Shown: positions 58,157 to 64,000 of the stretch, in pieces
How the letters are laid out: each line of letters opens with the position of its first letter
Numbering within the stretch: the first letter of the stretch is position 1
NCBI GenBank assembly: GCA_958448165.1
Contig: CAUDCW010000006.1
Coordinates: 76,827 to 140,826 of the forward strand
Reading direction: 5' to 3'
DNA length: 64,000 bases
From: an uncultured Oscillospiraceae bacterium
GTDB lineage: Bacteria > Bacillota > Clostridia > Oscillospirales > Acutalibacteraceae
Program-made: the position numbers and the translations under genes
Notes under the pieces: generated by a model
Database searches by the model: none
What the model saw: the letters and a program-made list of their open reading frames with translations, nothing else
Told to the model about the DNA's origin: nothing

Positions 58157-60454
58157 TCAGTCCTCGTCGCTCTCCCAGGAGAGGGTGTAGGTTACGTTTG
58201 AGCCGTCGTTCTCAATTTCAAGGGTTGCCTTGCCGTTCGGACTGAGCTTTGTCTTGACCTCAAGCTCCTTGCTGTCGTCATCGTCCGAGAGATTAAGCTC
58301 CTTTTCGCTCAGGCTGAAGTCCTTGTCAAAGAACTTGAACTGCTCGAGTGCCAGCTTTGCGCAATCGCCGAGACATTCTGAACCGTCTGAGTATTCAAAG
58401 CTTATCTCACCGTTAGGACCGCCCCACGAATCTTCTGAGTATGACGCACTGATTTCAACTTCGGAGATTTTGCCGTCCTTTGACTCAAGCTCAAAATCGT
58501 CCGAAATGCTGTACTCAATATCTGTGGTTTTGCCGTTCTGATCGGTCGTGTAGGAAATTGACGGCATATAATACTCGTTTGCTATCTTCTTTGCGTAGTC
58601 AACAGATGTCAGCTTTGAAAGTCCCTGCGATGTCAGGTCCTTGTTAAAGTCGATATCAGGGTTGTTGAATACCTTGTTTGCGTCAAGATATTTTGACATA
58701 TCATCGTCATAGTATTTTGCCTTGATTCCCTCGGGGGTTTCGTCGTTGTATCCCGGATAGAAGCTTACGCTGATGCTTAAGCTGTCCTCTGAAATGCTGT
58801 TTGAAAAATATACATTGCCAAGGTTGTCGGCGGCTTCGATAGTGCTGAGTTCGCTCATATCGGAGTACAGAAGAGCGTTGACAGCTGTATCGTCAAGCTT
58901 TGTAAGCGCAAGAAACTTCTTTGCGGTTGCACGCAGGTCGGCAAGTGTTGCATCGGACGATGCGTTGAATATCAGGTTGAAGCGGTTAGGAACCTGACAG
59001 CCCCTTTCGCTTGTGTTGATAAACAATACATAGGCAATGTCGTCACCGCCGTAGTAGTTGTATATTTCTCTTGAGCCTTCTACGCTTTGTGTTACTCTTA
59101 ATCTTACATAAGCGTCCTTGTCGCTCATAATTTTTTTGATTTCGGGCAGCTCTTCAAACTGCTTGATAGTGTCCTTTTCGTCAATGCCTAGGCCGGAATC
59201 AAAGCCATTTTTCTTGTCGAAGCTTGCCAGCTGATATTTATAAGATGCCGGCAGAGCATAGCTGTTATCATAAAGCTTATTATCATCAGCGCCGCTGTTT
59301 GTGTTGATTGTTTCGGTCTGTGATTCAGCCTCGGTCGGCTCGTTTGCTGCTGTTGTTGCCGGCTGGGTCGAAACAACATCTGCACTGTTCTGGTTTGAGA
59401 ACATTATAATTGCAACAACTATCACTGCGGCTATAACCAGAACAGCCGCACCGCCGATGATAAGAGCAAGCTTTGCGCCCTTTGAGATTCCCTTTTTGGC
59501 AACAGCGGCATTCTGCGGTGTGCCGTTGATAACCGGGTCGCTTACAGCCGGCTGTGAATACTGCTCGGTAGAAGCAGCAGGATATGACATCGGCTGAGCG
59601 TTCGGCACAGCGGTGCTGTTCTGCATTGGCTGAGTATTCGGCATAGCGGTGCTGTTCTGCATCGGCTGAGCGTTCGGCACAGCAGTGCTGTTCTGCATTG
59701 GCTGAGTATTCGGCATAGCGGCGTTGTTCTGCATCGGCTGAACATTCTGCATCGGTCTTGTCACGGGAGCAACCGGTGCTTGCTGTGCGGGAGCTGCGCC
59801 GCCTGTGAGTGTGTTGATGATTTCCGCAATCTGTCCCGGCGGTACAACACAGGTTTGTGCGGCGCGGCTTAACGTAGCCGAAATAACAGCGGCTGTTGTT
59901 GCCCCGGACGGGTTGATTGCGGCGATGCCGCGTTCAACAGCCTGCTTTGCGTTGAATAAGGTTCCCTTGACCTCGTCAGCCGAAACAGAAAGCGTCTGTG
60001 CAATTTCGGCAACGCTTAGCTGCTGATTATAATACATTATAAGAATAAGCTTTTGATTTTCGGGCAGTGCATAGATTATATTCATTGCCGAATCCGAAAG
60101 GTTCGGAGCAACCATTGCCTGCGGAAGAACGTTTTCGTCATTCCAGAACGATGCCGCCGCATTGATGCTCTGCGGAAAAATTGCAGAATTCTTTTTGAGA
60201 AGATATTCCTTTGACTTTCTGTCAACAATCGTGTTGAACCACTTGTCAAATCTGCTTACATCCGGAATTGTGTTGATGTTGTAGAATGCCTCAAGGTAGC
60301 TGTCCTTAACAAGCGCTTCGGCGTCTTTCTGGTTCTGCACAATCGACTTTGTTGCAAGATAAGCCGATTTGTAGGTTGCCATATAAAGCTGTGTAACAGA
60401 CTTTGTGTCGCCGCGCTGAGCCGCCTGAACAAGCTGTGTTGAATTTGCTATCAT
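58157..60454 (-). CDS. Transmembrane protein with an N-terminal ECF-sigma-like module and an extracytoplasmic domain
   Basis: 765 residues. Residues about 5-85 resemble sigma region 2 (AAQRGDTKSVTQLYMATYKS, KDAEALVKDSYLEAFYNI, FDKWFNTIVDRKSKEYLLKK). Residues about 125-180 resemble region 4 (ALPENQKLILIMYYNQQL, then SVAEIAQTLSVSADEVKGTL). A Pro/Gln/Asn linker with 12-residue repeats follows (about 232-288), then a membrane helix (about 325-350; AKLALIIGGAAVLVIAAVIV). A 400-residue acidic domain rich in Asp, Ser and Glu then lies outside the cell. No anti-sigma domain is seen. SD GGAGAAAGAAT. It could be a one-protein signal sensor, or a degenerate sigma with another use. Confidence 0.82.
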   Translation of the reverse strand: MIANSTQLVQAAQRGDTKSVTQLYMATYKSAYLATKSIVQNQKDAEALVKDSYLEAFYNINTIPDVSRFDKWFNTIVDRKSKEYLLKKNSAIFPQSINAAASFWNDENVLPQAMVAPNLSDSAMNIIYALPENQKLILIMYYNQQLSVAEIAQTLSVSADEVKGTLFNAKQAVERGIAAINPSGATTAAVISATLSRAAQTCVVPPGQIAEIINTLTGGAAPAQQAPVAPVTRPMQNVQPMQNNAAMPNTQPMQNSTAVPNAQPMQNSTAMPNTQPMQNSTAVPNAQPMSYPAASTEQYSQPAVSDPVINGTPQNAAVAKKGISKGAKLALIIGGAAVLVIAAVIVVAIIMFSNQNSADVVSTQPATTAANEPTEAESQTETINTNSGADDNKLYDNSYALPASYKYQLASFDKKNGFDSGLGIDEKDTIKQFEELPEIKKIMSDKDAYVRLRVTQSVEGSREIYNYYGGDDIAYVLFINTSERGCQVPNRFNLIFNASSDATLADLRATAKKFLALTKLDDTAVNALLYSDMSELSTIEAADNLGNVYFSNSISEDSLSISVSFYPGYNDETPEGIKAKYYDDDMSKYLDANKVFNNPDIDFNKDLTSQGLSKLTSVDYAKKIANEYYMPSISYTTDQNGKTTDIEYSISDDFELESKDGKISEVEISASYSEDSWGGPNGEISFEYSDGSECLGDCAKLALEQFKFFDKDFSLSEKELNLSDDDDSKELEVKTKLSPNGKATLEIENDGSNVTYTLSWESDED
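59590..59757 (-). repeat. In-frame minisatellite coding MQNSTAVPNAQP-type repeats
   Basis: 36-nt units encode about 12 residues each, with alternate units VPNAQP and MPNTQP giving a 72-nt higher-order period. The copy number could vary between strains and change linker length between the sigma-like module and the membrane helix. Confidence 0.85.
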
Positions 60455-60495
60455 ATTCTTTCTCCGTTTTCATATATTTCCGACTATCGTGTTAT

Positions 60496-60555
60496 AGAAG
60501 CACTGATTAAATTGTTTGTGCAAACAGCTTTCAGCGTGATTTATTCAGTGTTTCC
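60496..60555. mobile_element. MITE, internally deleted copy (family A)
   Basis: 60 bp: one terminal repeat (AGAAGCACTGATTAAATT), GTTTGTGC, AAACAGCTTTCAGCGTGA and the other end (TTCAGTGTTTCC). It is flanked by TTAT on both sides (60492-60495 and 60556-60559). It lies 42 bp before the sigma-like gene start, in its leader or promoter region. No gene is seen in 60455-60764. Confidence 0.75.
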
Positions 60556-60708
60556 TTATATAATCGAATAAATAAATTTTATCATAATAATCCTCTGAAA
60601 ACAATTCGTAGAGTGTACCAAACAAAGCGAATAAAAGCCTTGTTTTGTGGTAAATATTGGCTGAAAAACCACCATGCAACCGTGCTTGCGGCTATGAGCC
60701 GATAAAAT

Positions 60709-60735
60709 AAGACCGCAGCCTTGAGCCGCGGTCTT
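60709..60735. terminator. Terminator downstream of the cupin gene
   Basis: Stem AAGACCGC with GCGGTCTT, an 11-nt loop, and T-rich sequence on the minus strand. Confidence 0.6.
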
Positions 60736-60764
60736 TCAAGCAGTTTTGTTTTCGTGCAGGTGTA

Positions 60765-61091
60765 TTATTGCTGCGGCACAACCGCATAGAAAACCAGATC
60801 TTCATCTCCGTCGTTTACCAGTGCGTGCTGAGAGCCTTTTTTGCAGTAGTGGCAGTCGCCCGGCTTCAGCTTTTCCTCTGCTCCGTCAAGAACAGCCTTG
60901 CCGTTGCCCGACAAAATAAAGATGATTTCGGACGAGGTTTCGTGAGTGTGCAGTCCGATTGTCGCACCGGGTACAAGAGTGCCTTTAAGTATGCGGTTTT
61001 TGTCGTCGGTGAACATAGAAGCAATTAATGCGCCCTCGCCGCCGTAAAAATTCTGTAAGCTTGTTTCTTCAATTTTTGAAAAGTCAATCAT
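60765..61091 (-). CDS. Small single-domain cupin protein
   Basis: 108 residues. The cupin barrel has the first motif GLHTHETSSEIIFILSG (His, His, Glu metal ligands) and the second motif GDCHYCKKGSQHALVNDGDE (His near its end). Such proteins bind a metal and often a small ligand or sugar; the substrate is unknown. SD AGGAGGATAATAT lies just before the ATG. It is a single gene between the sigma-like gene and tRNA-Ala. Confidence 0.9.
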   Translation of the reverse strand: MIDFSKIEETSLQNFYGGEGALIASMFTDDKNRILKGTLVPGATIGLHTHETSSEIIFILSGNGKAVLDGAEEKLKPGDCHYCKKGSQHALVNDGDEDLVFYAVVPQQ

Positions 61092-61149
61092 ATATTATCC
61101 TCCTGATAATGATATTTCGATTTAAATGAATGAACAATGATTTAACTGA

Positions 61150-61177
61150 AAAAACCGATGCAGACGCATCGGTTTTT
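61150..61177 (-). terminator. Terminator of tRNA-Ala
   Basis: On the minus strand ACCGATGC pairs with GCATCGGT across a 4-nt loop, followed by six T, directly after the tRNA 3' end. Confidence 0.88.
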
Positions 61178-61252
61178 GGTGGAGACGGAGAGGATCGAAC
61201 TCTTGACCTCTGCGTTGCGAACGCAGCGCTCTCCCAGCTGAGCTACGCCCCC
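61177..61252 (-). tRNA. tRNA-Ala (anticodon CGC)
   Basis: 76 nt. Starts GGGGGCGTAGCTCAGCTGGG and has the D-arm of alanine tRNAs. Anticodon stem CTGCG/CGCAG with loop TTCGCAA gives CGC (codon GCG). The T-arm is GTTCGATCC and CCA is encoded. The acceptor stem has two G-T pairs. Confidence 0.95.
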
Positions 61253-61340
61253 GAATCTCCTGTTATTTTACCATAGTTTAAAAAATATTTCAATAAAAAT
61301 TTTGATAAATTTACATAAGGGTGTAAATAGAATTAATCCC

Positions 61341-62135
61341 TTATCCCTTGTCGGTAGAACGTGACAAAAACGTGTGAAGAAAATCAGGGAATATCTCACG
61401 CCACGCCTTTTCGTTGTGCTCGTTTTCGGCAAGCACAACCTCGTTCATCTTATCGTACGGATACCCGATATCGCACAGCAAATCATACATCATCTCAACG
61501 CTGTCAAATATCATTTGCTCCTCTTCGCCGACTGCACCGCTGTAAATATAGATGTACGGCGAGCTGTCCGAGATCCTCGGAACAAGGTAGCTTTCCCAAT
61601 CCTGCCTTGAATACAGCAGAAACGCCGGTGACAAAGCGCCAACGGCAGAAAAAAGGTCGCTGTGCGCTATTCCGGCAAAAAATGATTGCAAGCCGCCCGA
61701 CGAACTGCCGCAGACAGCATTTTCTGCTCTGTCGGTGCTTACCGGGAAGCTTGAACGCACATAGGGGATTACGGTGTTCACAAGAAAGTCATCAAAGCAT
61801 TCTCCCTCAGGCGTGAAAATCTCGTTGAGTAAATCCGTGTGCAGAACCTCGCCGATGCTTTTTGGCGTAAGCTCGCTGTCACGGTAAATATTGCCGTTGT
61901 CAATGCCGACTATCACGGCACCGGGCAAGCCGTTTTCCTGCTCTTTTTCAACTGCGTCTGCAACCTCCCAGCAGCCGTGCGGTGTGGCGGCGCTGTCAAA
62001 AAGATTCTGGCCGTCTGTCATATATATAACGGGCAGAATATCACCCTCGTTATGCTCCGGCACATAAACCCATATTTTTCTGTCTGCTTTCTGCGGATAG
62101 GGCAGAAGTATCTCTTTTATTTCAGCTTTTATCAT
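61341..62135 (-). CDS. Esterase of the enterochelin-esterase/EsteraseD alpha/beta-hydrolase group
   Basis: 264 residues without a signal peptide. The early motif VIYMTDGQNLFD is typical of the D-type esterase family. The nucleophile is Ser in CGSSSGGLQSFF (about residue 147). Acid and base would be Asp/Glu in YSGAVGEEEQ and His in AENEHNEKAW. Substrates in the family range from siderophores to S-formylglutathione and sugar esters; a polysaccharide-related role is possible given the starch genes but is unproved. ATG 62135 follows AAGGTGATAG. Confidence 0.85.
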   Translation of the reverse strand: MIKAEIKEILLPYPQKADRKIWVYVPEHNEGDILPVIYMTDGQNLFDSAATPHGCWEVADAVEKEQENGLPGAVIVGIDNGNIYRDSELTPKSIGEVLHTDLLNEIFTPEGECFDDFLVNTVIPYVRSSFPVSTDRAENAVCGSSSGGLQSFFAGIAHSDLFSAVGALSPAFLLYSRQDWESYLVPRISDSSPYIYIYSGAVGEEEQMIFDSVEMMYDLLCDIGYPYDKMNEVVLAENEHNEKAWREIFPDFLHTFLSRSTDKG

Positions 62136-62252
62136 ATCTATCACCTTAATTTATATTAAAGCATAAAATGCTCTTGCGTGCAACAAAAAGATTGTTGTGT
62201 ATGTGCTGACTACCGCCGATTTGCTGAAATTTAAAAAATTGATAATTTATTA

Positions 62253-62281
62253 TTGACATTGAAGCTCTAGCTTGATATAAT
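62253..62281 (+). promoter_or_regulatory. Consensus promoter of the tRNA-Met/Ile2 gene
   Basis: TTGACA, a 17-nt spacer and TATAAT, 21 bp before the mature tRNA 5' end. All twelve hexamer bases match consensus. Confidence 0.85.
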
Positions 62282-62302
62282 ATTATGGCACTAAAAAAAC
62301 AA

Positions 62303-62379
62303 GGACCATTAGCTCAGTTGGTTAGAGCAACCGGCTCATAACCGGTTGGTCCGGGGTTCGAGTCCCTGATGGTCCACCA
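62303..62379 (+). tRNA. tRNA with anticodon CAT (elongator Met or Ile2)
   Basis: 77 nt, GGACCATTAGCTCAGTTGG start, anticodon stem ACCGG/CCGGT with loop CTCATAA, T-arm GGTTCGAGTCC and an encoded CCA. It has no initiator features (the first pair is G-C). Whether C34 becomes lysidine (Ile2) or is acetylated (Met, by TmcAL) cannot be decided by eye. Confidence 0.93.
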
Positions 62380-62380
62380 C

Positions 62381-62412
62381 GAAAAAGCACTTGCATATGC
62401 AAGTGCTTTTTC
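62381..62412 (+). terminator. Terminator of the tRNA gene
   Basis: A perfect palindrome GAAAAAGCACTTGCA and its complement, ending in T5, right after the tRNA. Confidence 0.9.
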
Positions 62413-62466
62413 AAATATATCAGCCTTGCGGCGGGTTTTGTGCTTTGCTGCGAAAGGAGAATTGTT

Positions 62467-62706
62467 ATGGACGAGATGTCGCTGAAAAGAATTAACGAGC
62501 TTGCAAAAAAGAAAAAAACAACAGGTCTTACTGCTCAGGAGCAGGCAGAGCAGAAAGCACTTTACAGGGAATATATTGACGAGATGAAGTCGAGCCTGCG
62601 CACTCAGCTTGAAAACACCGACGCAGTTATGCCGGACGGCAGGGTGATACCGCTTACCGATTTCAAAAAGAACAAGGAAAACAAGTATAATAAAACGGCT
62701 GAATAA
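62467..62706 (+). CDS. DUF896-family protein (YnzC-like)
   Basis: 79 residues. The helical hairpin SLKRINELAKKKKTTGLTAQ, then EQAEQKALYREYIDEMKSSL, defines DUF896, which in Bacillus includes YnzC and the SOS protein YneB operon partner. It has no known enzymatic function; the C-terminal part is basic. ATG 62467 follows GAAAGGAGAATT; the longer frame from 62440 starts before the SD. Confidence 0.93.
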   Translation: MDEMSLKRINELAKKKKTTGLTAQEQAEQKALYREYIDEMKSSLRTQLENTDAVMPDGRVIPLTDFKKNKENKYNKTAE

Positions 62707-62805
62707 CAGACGGCTGTGCTGCCGTGATATTTAAGAATTTTTAATGCAGGGTACAAAAATCGACATCCAATAACGGAATTTTGTGTTATAATATATAAAA
62801 AGCTA

Positions 62806-62835
62806 TTGCAATATAGCCGTTAATTGTGTTATACT
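62806..62835 (+). promoter_or_regulatory. Promoter of the flavin reductase-rubredoxin gene
   Basis: TTGCAA, an 18-nt spacer, TATACT. A second TTGTGTTATA block lies about 40 bp upstream (62781-62790), giving a direct repeat around the promoter. Confidence 0.5.
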
Positions 62836-62885
62836 ATCAATATGGATAAAATTTAGCTGCGCGAATGCGCAAGGGGTGTTGAAAA

Positions 62886-63551
62886 ATGAATTCAAAAATA
62901 TTAAGAACCCTGTCGTATGGTATGTATGCTATCGGAGTTGAGGGCGAAACCCGTCCCTCGGCTTGCATTGTCAATACCGTGTTTCAGATAACATCGTCGC
63001 CTATGACAATTGCCGTAAGCATTAATCACGACAACTACTCGAATGAGCGCATAAAGGCAACGAGAATGTTCTCTGTTTCGGTTTTGTCGGAGAATACATC
63101 CGGTACGGTTATCGGTGCGCTCGGCTTCAGCTCGGGCAGAAATTCGGACAAGCTTGCAAATATCAATTACAAGGTTCTGCGTGAGAACGTGCCTGTTCTG
63201 CGTGAGAATATATGCTGCTGGTTTTTGTGCAAGGTTGTAAATTCAGTTGAAACAATGACACACACTATTTTTATCGCCGAGGTCAAGGCAGGCAGCGACG
63301 ACTTTACAGGCGTCCCGATGACATACGACTATTATCACCGTGTTATCAAGGGCCGAGCACCCAAGAATGCTCCTACATATCAGCCGAGCGATGAAAAGTC
63401 CGACAATAGCCCTCAGCTTAAATACGTTTGCCCGATTTGCCGCTTTGAGTACAAGGACTCCGAGCAGAAGATACCGTTTGATCAGCTTCCCGACGACTGG
63501 AAATGCCCGATTTGCGGTGTGTCGAAAAAGGAATTTAAAATTGAGGGGTAA
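62886..63551 (+). CDS. Flavin reductase-like domain fused to rubredoxin (high-molecular-weight rubredoxin)
   Basis: 221 residues. Residues 1-150 are an FMN-binding flavin-reductase-like domain (CIVNTVFQITSSPMTIAVSI, then NERIKATRMFSVSVLSE). Residues about 172-221 are rubredoxin with two CPIC knuckles (YVCPICRFEYKD and DDWKCPICGVSK) binding one iron. In clostridia such proteins deliver electrons to flavodiiron oxidases, which reduce oxygen to water. The segment between has a Ser/Asp linker. SD AAGGGGTG. It has its own promoter and terminator. Confidence 0.93.
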   Translation: MNSKILRTLSYGMYAIGVEGETRPSACIVNTVFQITSSPMTIAVSINHDNYSNERIKATRMFSVSVLSENTSGTVIGALGFSSGRNSDKLANINYKVLRENVPVLRENICCWFLCKVVNSVETMTHTIFIAEVKAGSDDFTGVPMTYDYYHRVIKGRAPKNAPTYQPSDEKSDNSPQLKYVCPICRFEYKDSEQKIPFDQLPDDWKCPICGVSKKEFKIEG

Positions 63552-63577
63552 TTTGCACTCTTAACAGCTAAAAAATT

Positions 63578-63622
63578 AACGGTCCGATAGCCAAATGCTT
63601 TTCGGACCGTTTTTGCTTTTTT
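63578..63622 (+). terminator. Terminator of the rubredoxin gene
   Basis: Stem AACGGTCCGA with its complement, a 14-nt loop and a long T tract. Confidence 0.9.
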
Positions 63623-63723
63623 GTAAAAACAGTAGCTTATCTGTTGCAACGGCAATTAAAAGTCATTAAATTAGACTAAATCGAGATAAAACAAAAGCTC
63701 AAAAAATTACTTATAAAAACAAG

Positions 63724-63750
63724 AAAAAACCGCATAACAATGCGGTTTTT
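63724..63750 (-). terminator. Terminator of tRNA-Ser
   Basis: On the minus strand AAAAACCGCA pairs with TGCGGTTTTT across a 6-nt loop, 10 bp after the tRNA end. Confidence 0.85.
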
Positions 63751-63759
63751 CGGTGTTAG

Positions 63760-63852
63760 TGGCGGAGAGACGGGGATTCGAACCCCGGGTACGGTTATTA
63801 CCGTACACATGATTTCCAATCATGCTCCTTCGGCCAGCTCGGACATCTCTCC
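63760..63852 (-). tRNA. tRNA-Ser (anticodon GGA)
   Basis: 93 nt with the long variable arm of serine tRNAs (GTACGGTAATAACCGTAC). Starts GGAGAGATGTCCGAGCTGG, anticodon stem CATGA/TCATG with loop TTGGAAA, T-arm GGTTCGAATCC, discriminator G and an encoded CCA. Confidence 0.96.
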
Positions 63853-63888
63853 ATTATACAATTTTCGGTGCTTAACAGGCACTTCAAT

Positions 63889-63917
63889 ATTATATAATAC
63901 TTGTCCGAAAAAATCAA
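63889..63917 (-). promoter_or_regulatory. Promoter of tRNA-Ser
   Basis: On the minus strand TTGATT (63912-63917), 17 nt, TATAAT (63889-63894), about 37 bp before the tRNA start. Confidence 0.65.
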
Positions 63918-64000
63918 GCATTAATTCAAAATTCGCCGAAATCCATTGTAGGATTACAATTGATGTGTTACAAAAGAGCGAGGTAACAAAACCGTCGCTC

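Noticed and set aside
63976..64000. GAGCGA/TCGCTC hairpin at the right edge as a terminator
   Set aside because: The stem is only six base pairs and the following sequence is outside the window, so it cannot be judged.

Overview
The window looks like a chromosome segment of a gut Clostridia member, most likely Oscillospiraceae/Ruminococcaceae (Ruminococcus or [Eubacterium] siraeum-like). The reasons are Gram-positive style SD sites and TTGACA-17-TATAAT promoters, an IspH-S1 fusion, starch enzymes with CBM26 and dockerin modules, dockerin-bearing transglutaminase-like proteins, a TmcAL/YlbM gene, and housekeeping order typical of Firmicutes (phoH-ybeY-dgkA-era). The species is an inference; no rRNA is present.

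Layout. 1-2 kb: 5' part of enolase (cut by the left edge), a two-LysM protein, a membrane protein and pyrophosphatase. 2-4.7 kb: a cytoplasmic GH13 enzyme and a broken secreted starch-binding protein. 4.7-6.4 kb: a short EDVITTS-type peptide, an HPr-kinase-like P-loop protein, a PqqD/RRE protein and a SipW-like peptidase, together resembling a minimal RiPP-like operon. 6.4-16.2 kb: an ABC-F ATPase with one degenerate nucleotide site, a MacB/FtsX-type transporter, cyclophilin and a three-gene ABC-2 exporter. 16.2-18.5 kb: an arsR-arsP-Cys-rich thioredoxin-arsC operon. 18.7-23.8 kb: phoH-ybeY-dgkA, an inserted YefM/RelE-type toxin-antitoxin pair, era and cca. 23.8-25.6 kb: an internally deleted hydrolase and an endolysin-holin pair behind a LexA-box promoter. 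25.9-31.3 kb: two secreted type I pullulanases, one anchored by a membrane helix and one carrying dockerin, MucBP-like and CBM26 modules. 31.8-39.6 kb: a DUF3267 protease-like protein, hisHF, an RpiR regulator, a YhiN flavoprotein, cmk, plsC and ispH-rpsA. 39.8-43 kb: tandem dockerin-transglutaminase paralogues. 43.6-56.7 kb: sbcDC, dacF, an NAD-salvage pair, carD, htpG and ackA. 56.8-64 kb: tmcAL, a transmembrane sigma-factor-like protein, a cupin, an esterase, three tRNAs (Ala, Met/Ile2, Ser), DUF896 and a flavin reductase-rubredoxin.

Dispersed repeats are prominent. A 171-172 bp MITE with about 18 bp terminal inverted repeats and 4-bp target duplications has three full copies (12.0, 13.1, 55.3 kb), a 60-bp internally deleted copy (60.5 kb) and an end fragment (31.5 kb). 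A second MITE-like element lies at 49.1 kb, and an 86-88 bp hairpin repeat occurs at 31.6 and, inverted, at 43.1 kb.

Functionally, the starch enzymes fit outside-in use of branched glucans: the pullulanases debranch at the surface or on a cohesin scaffold, and the cytoplasmic GH13 enzyme finishes imported maltodextrins. The most novel-looking loci are the membrane-spanning sigma-like protein, the LexA-controlled lysis pair with no visible phage genes, and the small kinase/RRE/peptidase operon. Coordinates and motifs were read by eye; no database search or structure prediction was run.
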